This document shows, one piece after another, positions 1-4,752 of a stretch of DNA of 6,794 bases. The notes below the pieces were generated by a model. That model saw only the letters and a program-made list of their open reading frames with translations. It was not told the origin of the DNA and did not search any database. A program made the translations under genes and the position numbers. This DNA comes from Peptococcaceae bacterium (GTDB taxonomy: Bacteria > Bacillota > Peptococcia > Peptococcales > Peptococcaceae): assembly GCA_017622155.1 (NCBI GenBank), contig JAGARS010000062.1:1-6794 (forward strand), written 5' to 3'. How positions within the stretch are numbered: position 1 is the first letter of the stretch; each line of letters begins with the position of its first letter.

Positions 1-293
1 ATATGATGATTGGCTATACACGGGACGAATTTTGTCATCTGGCAGGGTACGGATTTCGTATGCTGGCGGAAGCCATTGAAGCATGTGAACGTGTTTCTCC
101 GAAGTGCCCTGTACTGCTGCTGTGCGGTGAACATGACAGAACAGGCTTTGTCAAACGTTACAACAAAGCCTGGACAAAACGCACCGGCTATCCGCTGGTG
201 TGGATTCCGAAGGCAGGGCATAACGCCAACGTGGATAATCCTCATGCAGTGAATGCACAGATTGCACATTTTCTGAAGTTTGTAGAAAAATAA
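1..293 (+). CDS. Alpha/beta hydrolase, C-terminal part (gene cut by window start)
   Basis: This is the last 96 or so codons of an alpha/beta-hydrolase-fold enzyme; the true start and the nucleophile elbow lie before the window, so the methionines at bases 3 and 6 are probably internal. Numbering from base 3, the piece shows a beta strand followed by the acidic member of the triad (LLLCGEHD, Asp45). The catalytic histidine lies in the motif KAGHNANVDNP (His73), whose 'GH.....P' pattern is typical of esterase and lipase-like hydrolases. A final helix ('IAHFLKF') closes the fold. The spacing of about 28 residues between Asp and His fits the family. The substrate cannot be told from this fragment. 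It ends with TAA and converges on the uracil-DNA glycosylase gene, with an inverted-repeat element between the two stops. Confidence 0.85.
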   Translation, partial: MMIGYTRDEFCHLAGYGFRMLAEAIEACERVSPKCPVLLLCGEHDRTGFVKRYNKAWTKRTGYPLVWIPKAGHNANVDNPHAVNAQIAHFLKFVEK

Positions 294-314
294 ATGAAAA
301 ACAATGCTGAATAT

Positions 315-464
315 AAAACCCCTGATATATTTATCAATCGTCCCGCGTATTACGGAACATCGACGCAGGATGTTCAAATCGTGACGGACAATAGTCCGGC
401 AAAGATGAACAGCCAAGGAAGATGTCTGGCGATAGCTGGACGGATAAATGATATCAGGGGTTTT
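315..464. repeat. Long inverted-repeat element with nested hairpins (MITE-like or structured RNA)
   Basis: Bases 315-328 are an exact reverse complement of 451-464 (14 bp, starting AAAACCCCTG). After one unpaired G (450), 329-335 pair exactly with 443-449 (7 bp). After an unpaired AAT (336-338), 339-343 pair with 438-442 (5 bp). This gives 26 base pairs enclosing 94 bases. The enclosed part holds three smaller hairpins: 355-361 with 369-375 (7 bp, 7-base loop, extendable by 352-354 with 380-382), 385-389 with 394-398 (5 bp, AATA loop), and 412-418 with 425-430 (6 pairs, one bulge). The element fills the gap between two convergent genes and contains no convincing ORF. It could be a non-autonomous mobile element with terminal inverted repeats, a structured RNA, or an elaborate bidirectional 3'-end signal. 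GAAT lies just outside each arm (310-313 and 465-468), a weak hint of a target duplication. I do not recognise the family. Confidence 0.7.
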
Positions 465-490
465 GAATTGAGACTTCTATAATAATGAAT

Positions 491-1063
491 TTACAACGGA
501 TATTTGCTTTCTTCAATTTCCTGCACTTTGGCCACAATGCTTTGAAAATCTCTTTTTGCTTCTTCCAGTTTGGCCGGGTCACGCAGAATTGCCGATGGAT
601 GATATACAGCTGTCATCCAGTAGCCCTTGCGGTGTACCCACATGCCGTGTTCCCGTGTAATCTTAAAATTGGGCGCAATGAGCTTTTGCGCAGCAATACG
701 GCCCAGACAAACGATTACCGGCGGATGCAGCAGAGCAGTTTCTGCGCGCAGATACTGCATACAGGCTTCCTGTTCTTCGGGCAGAGGGTCACGGTTGCCG
801 GGAGGATGACATTTTACAATATTGGTGATAAACACATCCTTGCGGCTAAGCCCGGCCGATGTGAGCAGAATGTCCAGCACCTTGCCGGCCGGCCCCACAA
901 AAGGGATGCCCTGCAAATCTTCCTGCTTGCCCGGTGCTTCAGCTACCAGCATAATTTGTGCGGCATGGCTGCCCTTGCCCGGCACTGCATTTTTGCGTGT
1001 TTGTCCCAATGCACAGCGGCCGCAGCTGCAAATCATTGATTCAATATCATTCCAGGTGTGCAT
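491..1063 (-). CDS. Family 4 uracil-DNA glycosylase (4Fe-4S type)
   Basis: This 190-residue protein cuts uracil out of DNA to start base-excision repair of deaminated cytosine. Four cysteines match the family's iron-sulfur cluster pattern: Cys14-x2-Cys17 near the N-terminus (SCGRCALGQTR), Cys85 in NIVKCHPPGNRDP, and Cys101 sixteen residues later. Motif A reads AEAPGKQEDLQGIPFVGPAGK (41-61), where most relatives have GE.PG at the start. Motif B with its histidine is YHPSAILRDP (His155). The length is normal for family 4. The open frame continues upstream to base 1342, but the ATG at 1063 is chosen because a strong AAAGGGGGCA ribosome binding site precedes it by about 8 bases and because the family begins just before the first cysteine pair. 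The gene stands alone, reading towards the hydrolase fragment and the inverted-repeat element. Confidence 0.93.
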   Translation of the reverse strand: MHTWNDIESMICSCGRCALGQTRKNAVPGKGSHAAQIMLVAEAPGKQEDLQGIPFVGPAGKVLDILLTSAGLSRKDVFITNIVKCHPPGNRDPLPEEQEACMQYLRAETALLHPPVIVCLGRIAAQKLIAPNFKITREHGMWVHRKGYWMTAVYHPSAILRDPAKLEEAKRDFQSIVAKVQEIEESKYPL

Positions 1064-1102
1064 GTCGCCTGCCCCCTTTTTGACTAAGATGTTTTCAACT
1101 CT

Positions 1103-1108
1103 ATTATA
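1103..1108 (-). promoter_or_regulatory. Candidate -10 box for the uracil-DNA glycosylase gene
   Basis: On the - strand these bases read TATAAT, a perfect sigma-A -10 hexamer. Transcription would start near base 1096 and give a leader of about 33 bases before the ATG at 1063. No good -35 hexamer lies at the usual 16-18 base spacing, so the assignment rests on the -10 alone. On the + strand the same bases form part of a TTGACT (1080-1085), 16-base spacer, TATTAT (1102-1107) arrangement that could fire towards the glycosyltransferase. Confidence 0.45.
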
Positions 1109-1134
1109 AAGCATTCTCTGCTGATGGTACATAT

Positions 1135-1150
1135 CAAATGTTGGCATTTG
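1135..1150. promoter_or_regulatory. Short perfect inverted repeat between divergent genes, possible operator
   Basis: CAAATG (1135-1140) and CATTTG (1145-1150) are exact reverse complements around a TTGG centre. The repeat lies between the glycosylase -10 box and the candidate glycosyltransferase promoter, where a repressor site would be expected. It is short, so it could be chance. Confidence 0.25.
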
Positions 1151-1182
1151 GTTACAAAATTCTTTAGATTTGCAGATGGTCA

Positions 1183-1211
1183 TTGACTTTCTCTGCATTG
1201 CTATGGAAAAT
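1183..1211 (+). promoter_or_regulatory. Candidate promoter for the glycosyltransferase gene
   Basis: TTGACT at 1183-1188 matches five of six consensus -35 bases. A 17-base spacer leads to GAAAAT at 1206-1211, which matches four of six -10 bases. The start of transcription would fall near 1218, leaving a leader of about 35 bases that includes the purine-rich ribosome binding region. The upstream TTGACT/TATTAT pair at 1080-1107 is an alternative. Confidence 0.35.
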
Positions 1212-1252
1212 GGGAGTGGAGCAAAACAAGGGAAAGCTGGTGAACGGGGAAC

Positions 1253-2284
1253 ATGAAAAAATATCCGTTGGTGAGCATCATTGTGCCGGTGTACAATGCC
1301 GAAGCTTATCTGGAGCGCTGTGTCAGAAGTATTTTGCAGCAAACATATGAAAATATCGAATTGATTTTGGTGAATGACGGCAGTACCGATAACAGCCTGG
1401 CTGCATGTCAGCGGTTTGCTGCTGAAGATGCCCGTGTGATAGTGATAGACAAACCAAACGGCGGTGTGTCTGACAGCCGCAACTGCGGCATAGCCAAAGC
1501 CAGAGGCAAATATCTGCAGTTTGCCGACAGCGATGACTGGCTGGCACCGGAAGCAACAGCACTATTGGTACAAAGGGCGGAACAGAGCAAATGCGAATTT
1601 GTCATAGCACCCTTTTATCGCGTCATTGAGCGTATATTGCTGGTAAACGGCCATATCAAAGAAGATGGCAAATATACCATAGCCGAATTTGCACTGGAAA
1701 TGATGAAAGCGCCGGCTAATTTTTATTATGGTGTTATGTGGAATAAACTGTATCGCCGAGATATCGTGCGGGAAAACAACTTACAGTGCAGTCCTGAAAT
1801 CAGTTGGTGTGAAGACTTTATATTCAATTTGCAGTACTTGTGCTATGTAAAGCATGTATATGTGCTGCAGGAGCCGATATATTACTATTTTAAGCGGCGC
1901 AACAGCCTGGTGGCTACAGAAATGCGCAGCAGCAATATATACGAAGTAAAACGCACAGTATTTCGTTATTACAAAGCATTTTACGAAGCCATCGGCTTGT
2001 ATGATGATTACAAAGGCCGCGTGAATATGTATATGCTTTCTGTAGCAGCAGACAGCCTGTTTCGTTTGCCGGTAGGGCGGATTGACAAAGATGATGAAGA
2101 AATCATCTTCAAAGAAGAACTGCTGGAAGAACTGCAGGAAAAAGGCGAAGAACTGAAAGCATTTTTGATAGAAGCCAACTTGATAGATATCGAAGAAGAA
2201 CGCACAGCACGCAGAAAAATCCGCTGGCAGCATAAATACAAAAACAATCAGACAAAACATAAAGCAAAACGAAAAAGAAAATGA
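1253..2284 (+). CDS. Family 2 glycosyltransferase (GT-A fold)
   Basis: This 343-residue enzyme should transfer a sugar from a nucleotide-sugar donor, probably in surface polysaccharide or cell-wall glycan synthesis on the cytoplasmic side of the membrane. The N-terminal GT-A domain is textbook: VSIIVPVYNAEAYL (7-20), LVNDGSTDNS (39-48) for nucleotide binding, and ADSDDW (91-96) with the metal-binding DxD at 92-94. Further on come NKLYRRDI (164-171) and the acidic WCEDF motif (Glu187-Asp188), which usually supplies the catalytic base. Residues from about 225 to 315 are less conserved, and the last 26 residues are strongly basic, ending KRKRK. No transmembrane helix is evident, so membrane attachment may be peripheral. 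The start is preceded by a GGGGA ribosome binding site a few bases upstream. The gene is monocistronic, ending at the terminator at 2385-2420. Acceptor and donor sugar cannot be told from the sequence. Confidence 0.92.
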   Translation: MKKYPLVSIIVPVYNAEAYLERCVRSILQQTYENIELILVNDGSTDNSLAACQRFAAEDARVIVIDKPNGGVSDSRNCGIAKARGKYLQFADSDDWLAPEATALLVQRAEQSKCEFVIAPFYRVIERILLVNGHIKEDGKYTIAEFALEMMKAPANFYYGVMWNKLYRRDIVRENNLQCSPEISWCEDFIFNLQYLCYVKHVYVLQEPIYYYFKRRNSLVATEMRSSNIYEVKRTVFRYYKAFYEAIGLYDDYKGRVNMYMLSVAADSLFRLPVGRIDKDDEEIIFKEELLEELQEKGEELKAFLIEANLIDIEEERTARRKIRWQHKYKNNQTKHKAKRKRK

Positions 2285-2384
2285 TACGTATGCACTTACG
2301 CAGTACTCTTGTTAAACAAATGAGAACTTCAAAAGCGGTGTATCTCGGCCAACCTAACAAGATGCTTACAAAAATTGTACAATA

Positions 2385-2420
2385 AGAGCTAACCTTAACA
2401 GGTTGGCTCTTTCTTTTTTT
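2385..2420 (+). terminator. Rho-independent terminator after the glycosyltransferase
   Basis: AGAGCTAACC (2385-2394) pairs with GGTTGGCTCT (2401-2410) as ten pairs including one G-U, around a TTAACA loop. The tract TTCTTTTTTT follows directly (2411-2420). The shape is textbook, and it lies 100 bases past the glycosyltransferase stop. Confidence 0.93.
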
Positions 2421-2441
2421 GTGAATACCCAATGGAAAATG

Positions 2442-2477
2442 AAAAGGAGCAAGGTTGAAATATACCTTGCTCCTTTT
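2442..2477. terminator. Bidirectional terminator between the convergent genes
   Basis: AAAAGGAGCAAGGT (2442-2455) is a perfect 14-bp inverted repeat with ACCTTGCTCCTTTT (2464-2477) around an 8-base loop. Each strand reads a GC-rich stem ending in four T's. On the - strand it lies just past the stop of the 68-residue membrane protein gene, and on the + strand it backs up the terminator at 2385-2420. Confidence 0.85.
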
Positions 2478-2506
2478 GATCAGTATTTAGTTCATCAAAT
2501 TGGAAT

Positions 2507-2713
2507 TTACTTTTCTTCTTTCTCTATGTTCTCTTTACTCTTATTGAAAAATAATGAACCAAAACAAAGAAATGCCGAACCAAAACATAACCATACAATG
2601 CCTATAGAAGTATTGTTTCCACCAACAATGTTTATAATTGCTGCTAAGTAGAACAATACGGCTGCTACATAGAAAAGCGTAGAACTAACTTTATATTCTT
2701 TCGATTTTTTCAT
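2507..2713 (-). CDS. Small two-helix membrane protein, 68 residues, unknown function
   Basis: The protein begins with a short basic stretch (MKKSKEYK), then has a hydrophobic helix at about 12-30, a polar turn with GGNNTS (31-36), a second helix at about 37-56 rich in Gly, Ser, Cys and Phe (including WLCFGSAFLCFGS), and a charged tail NKSKENIEKEEK. This predicts a helical hairpin in the cytoplasmic membrane with both ends probably inside. Expression is well supported: a GAGGTG ribosome binding site lies about 8 bases before the ATG, an extended -10 promoter sits at 2805-2833, and a terminator follows the stop. GC content is about 32% by hand count over 2521-2700, below that of its neighbours, which suggests a separate origin. 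Short hydrophobic proteins of this look occur in Bacillota as hypotheticals. I cannot assign a role; it might be a toxin-like peptide, a stress protein or a regulator of a membrane enzyme. Confidence 0.8.
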   Translation of the reverse strand: MKKSKEYKVSSTLFYVAAVLFYLAAIINIVGGNNTSIGIVWLCFGSAFLCFGSLFFNKSKENIEKEEK

Positions 2714-2804
2714 TTTTCACACCTCATCAAATTCTTATTTATCTAACGGTTCCATTATCTATATAGACGTGAGAATAGATCTAAAAGTTTCATACTGCAA
2801 CTAT

Positions 2805-2833
2805 ATTATAGCATATATCTATTCAATTGTCTC
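2805..2833 (-). promoter_or_regulatory. Extended -10 promoter for the small membrane protein gene
   Basis: Read on the - strand, GAGACA (2833-2828, four of six -35 matches) is followed by a 17-base spacer ending in TGC and a perfect TATAAT (2810-2805). The TGn just before the -10 makes it an extended -10 promoter, which compensates for the weak -35. Transcription would start near 2798, giving a leader of about 85 bases before the ATG at 2713. Confidence 0.7.
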
Positions 2834-2879
2834 ATTTCGGAGATGATAATTTGCAGTTTCTCAATATTTTCAGTTTGCT

Positions 2880-2887
2880 AAGCGCTT
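2880..2887. promoter_or_regulatory. AAGCGCTT palindrome resembling the core of a catabolite-response site
   Basis: The 8-base perfect palindrome AAGCGCTT equals the centre of the consensus CcpA site TGAAAGCGCTTTCA. The outer TG and CA bases are not correctly placed, so it is a weak match. It lies about 18 bases upstream of the -35 box of the DUF2804 promoter, a position that would suit an activator or repressor. Confidence 0.2.
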
Positions 2888-2905
2888 CAATCAAAGGAAA
2901 TTGGC

Positions 2906-2934
2906 TTGCCAAAGCATCGGCGCTGTGCTACCAT
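2906..2934 (+). promoter_or_regulatory. Candidate promoter of the DUF2804-HD operon
   Basis: TTGCCA (2906-2911, five of six -35 matches), a 17-base spacer ending in TGC, and TACCAT (2929-2934, four of six -10 matches) form an extended -10 promoter. Transcription would begin near 2941, about 30 bases before the proposed DUF2804 start. Confidence 0.55.
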
Positions 2935-2970
2935 AAAATCACCAAATAAATTGTGATGGGCGGGATTATG

Positions 2971-4002
2971 ATGGAACATGTATTGACAAAGGGGCCTCTC
3001 TTGGATGCGCAGGGGCATTTGACTGAGGCCGGGTATGCGACCAGTTTAGTAAAGGAATATCGCAGAAGTGCGATCAAGGCTTCGGCGTTTCGCATCAAGG
3101 AATGGGATTATTATTTGATTTACAATGACCGATTTGGAATTGCACTGACTTTGGATGACAATTCTTATATGAGTATGCTCAGTGCATCCATTCTGGATTT
3201 TGAAAATGCGACAGAAACTACGGTGAGTCCGATTGGCCTTATGCCAATGGGCAAGACCAATCTGCCATCTACCAGCGAAAGCGGTGTGAGCAGATTGAAA
3301 ATCGGAAAGTCGGAATTTACCTTTACGGTAGGGCAGGGCAAACGCCGTTTGACTTGCTATCTGGACAAGTTTAAAGATGGCAAGCCCTTTGAGGCGGATA
3401 TTTTATTGTTTGATGAGCCGCAGGACAGTATGGTAATTGCCACACCGTTTGCGGAGGACAAAACCGCATTTTACTACAATCAGAAGATTGTGGGTATGCG
3501 TGCTCAGGGTACTGTGAAGATTGGTGATGAAGAATATGTATTTGCACCGGAGGAAAGCTTTGGTATGCTGGACTGGGGCCGTGGTGTGTGGACCCGTGAC
3601 AACACCTGGTACTGGGGTGCAGGGCATGGCATGGTAGATGGTCATGTGGTAGGGTTTAATATCGGCTATGGGTTCGGTGACACGTCTGCAGCCAGTGAAA
3701 ATATGATTTTTGTGGATGGTGTTGCCCACAAGTTTGACAAGGTGACATTCAATATTCCGCAAACACCGGATGGCAAAGATGATTTTCTGAAACCGTGGAC
3801 ATTCACATCTTCTGATGGCCGTTTTGAAATGGACTTTGAGCCGATTATGGATCGCGCTGCTTGTACAGACCTCAAAGTAATTATCAGTGACCAGCATCAG
3901 ATATTCGGCAAATTTACCGGCAAAATGATTCTGGATGACGGCTCTGCTATCGAGCTGAAAGATTTCTTAGGGTTTGCGGAAAAAGTACGCAACAAATGGT
4001 AA
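2971..4002 (+). CDS. DUF2804 family protein
   Basis: This 343-residue protein matches the DUF2804 family by recognition of its characteristic blocks. These are an N-terminal PLLDAQGHLTEAGYA (9-23), then RIKEWDYYLIYNDRFGIAL (41-59), a central tryptophan-rich DWGRGVWTRDNTWYWGAGHG (201-220), and GFNIGYGFGDTSAASENMIF (228-247). The pattern of alternating short strands suggests a beta-rich, lipocalin-like barrel, but that fold is an inference. No signal peptide or membrane helix is seen, so it should be cytoplasmic. No biochemical role is established for the family as far as I know. The frame is open from a GTG at 2953, with ATGs at 2956, 2968 and 2971. I favour 2971 because GGGCGGG (2958-2964) then sits 6 bases upstream as a ribosome binding site and because the family motif begins soon after. 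The HD-domain gene follows after 10 bases, so the two are probably cotranscribed. Confidence 0.88.
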   Translation: MEHVLTKGPLLDAQGHLTEAGYATSLVKEYRRSAIKASAFRIKEWDYYLIYNDRFGIALTLDDNSYMSMLSASILDFENATETTVSPIGLMPMGKTNLPSTSESGVSRLKIGKSEFTFTVGQGKRRLTCYLDKFKDGKPFEADILLFDEPQDSMVIATPFAEDKTAFYYNQKIVGMRAQGTVKIGDEEYVFAPEESFGMLDWGRGVWTRDNTWYWGAGHGMVDGHVVGFNIGYGFGDTSAASENMIFVDGVAHKFDKVTFNIPQTPDGKDDFLKPWTFTSSDGRFEMDFEPIMDRAACTDLKVIISDQHQIFGKFTGKMILDDGSAIELKDFLGFAEKVRNKW

Positions 4003-4012
4003 TGGTGAGCAT

Positions 4013-4648
4013 ATGAACGATAATCAGAAACTGGCGCAGCAGGAGCGATTGGACAAACAGTTTGCTTTTGCGTTGGAGATTGATAAAGAAAAACGAATTG
4101 GCCGTCAAACATACTGCAGCGATGGCGATACTTTGGAGAACGATGCGGAACATGCCTGGCATGCGGCGCTGATGGCGATTCTGCTCAGTGAGTATGCCAA
4201 TGAACCGGTGGATGTATTTAAAGTTGTGAAAATGTTGTTGATTCACGATATTGTGGAAATTGATGCAGGAGATACTTATGCCTATGATGATGCAGGGATT
4301 GCTACCCAGGCTGAACGGGAGCAAAAAGCGGCAGAACGCATTTACAATCTGCTGCCCGATGATCAGGCGCAGGAATTGATGGCGTTGTGGCAGGAGTTTG
4401 AAGCATTGGCAACACCGGAAGCAAAGTATGCCAAAGTCATGGACAATTTGCAGCCGGCTATGCTCAATGCGGCTACCAATGGCCGCGCATGGAAAGAGCA
4501 CGAGGTAAAGCTGAGCAAAATACTGAAGCGCAATGAGAACACTGAGGCCGGTGCTGCGGTGCTGTGGCAATATGGGCTTAAGCATTTTGTAGAGCCACAT
4601 GTAGCGCAAGGGAATATTCAAAATGATGTGCCAAACAAACCGCAGTAA
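4013..4648 (+). CDS. HD-domain phosphohydrolase, YfbR/HDDC2-like 5'-deoxynucleotidase
   Basis: This 211-residue cytoplasmic protein is an HD-superfamily metal-dependent phosphohydrolase. The metal ligands are in order: His47 in DAEHAWHAAL, the His78-Asp79 doublet in LLIHDIVEIDAGDTYAYD, and Asp144 in KVMDNLQPAM. An upstream IGRQT block (29-33) and the extended EIDAGDT sequence after the HD pair are typical of the YfbR/HDDC2 branch (HD_3 type). That branch removes the 5'-phosphate from deoxynucleoside monophosphates, so this activity is the most likely one, by family. The length is normal. The ATG at 4013 is chosen over an upstream in-frame ATG at 3974, which lies inside the DUF2804 gene, because GGTGAG sits just before 4013 and the family starts there. 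It follows the DUF2804 stop by 10 bases and probably shares its mRNA. No T-rich terminator follows, so read-through into the aminotransferase gene is possible. Confidence 0.9.
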   Translation: MNDNQKLAQQERLDKQFAFALEIDKEKRIGRQTYCSDGDTLENDAEHAWHAALMAILLSEYANEPVDVFKVVKMLLIHDIVEIDAGDTYAYDDAGIATQAEREQKAAERIYNLLPDDQAQELMALWQEFEALATPEAKYAKVMDNLQPAMLNAATNGRAWKEHEVKLSKILKRNENTEAGAAVLWQYGLKHFVEPHVAQGNIQNDVPNKPQ

Positions 4649-4696
4649 TATGGCGGCTTTGCAGGGTGTGTATACAATATTTATGAGGCAGGATGG

Positions 4697-4725
4697 TTGC
4701 ATCTTTTGATGCAGTGTAGTATGAT
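4697..4725 (+). promoter_or_regulatory. Candidate promoter of the aminotransferase-LysR operon
   Basis: TTGCAT (4697-4702, three of six -35 matches), a 17-base spacer and TATGAT (4720-4725, five of six -10 matches) would start transcription near 4732, about 20 bases before the start codon. An alternative -10, TACAAT at 4673-4678, has no clear -35 box but would give a leader of about 68 bases containing both hairpins described at 4698-4750. Confidence 0.4.
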
Positions 4726-4750
4726 AAGTGCAACTTTATCAAAAGGATGC
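4698..4750 (+). promoter_or_regulatory. Mutually exclusive hairpins or operator before the aminotransferase gene
   Basis: TGCATC (4698-4703) pairs with GATGCA (4708-4713) around TTTT to give a tight 6-bp hairpin. The same left arm, extended to GCATCTTTTGAT (4699-4710), also pairs with ATCAAAAGGATGC (4738-4750) as 12 bp with one bulged G. That second fold contains the AAAAGG ribosome binding site (4741-4746), so the folds would toggle access to it. At the DNA level, the long repeat is centred on 4724.5, on the TATGAT -10 box, so it could instead be a regulator's operator. Confidence 0.45.
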
Positions 4751-4752
4751 GA

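Noticed and set aside
315..464. Known riboswitch, ribozyme or 6S RNA identity for the inverted-repeat element
   Set aside because: I compared by memory with common riboswitch cores, hammerhead and twister motifs and the 6S bubble, and found no matching conserved core. It also precedes no same-strand gene.
294..482. 62-codon + strand reading frame starting right after the hydrolase stop
   Set aside because: There is no ribosome binding site, the composition is not protein-like, and nearly all of it is the inverted-repeat element, whose symmetry explains the open frame better than coding does.
485..1039. 184-codon + strand frame opposite the glycosylase gene
   Set aside because: It is antisense to a clearly conserved enzyme, and its translation resembles no protein family and is rich in Cys and His in a shadow-frame manner.
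1064..1342. N-terminal extension of the uracil-DNA glycosylase up to base 1342
   Set aside because: It would overlap the glycosyltransferase start and cover the promoter region. The family begins near the first cysteine pair, and the ATG at 1063 has a strong ribosome binding site.
2403..2651. 82-codon + strand frame over the terminators and the small membrane gene
   Set aside because: It starts inside one terminator, runs through the second, and is antisense to a gene with its own promoter and ribosome binding site.
3947..4702. 251-codon - strand frame opposite the HD-domain gene
   Set aside because: It lies antisense to a well-supported metalloenzyme gene, has no ribosome binding site, and its product looks like a shadow translation.
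4698..4713. TGCATC-TTTT-GATGCA hairpin as a terminator for the HD gene
   Set aside because: The stem is only 6 bp, AT-balanced, and not followed by a T tract, so it should not terminate transcription by itself.
4697..4714. Classical LysR box (T-N11-A) at the aminotransferase promoter
   Set aside because: The palindrome here has a spacing that does not give T-N11-A with matching arms, so a LysR site cannot be claimed from the motif alone.
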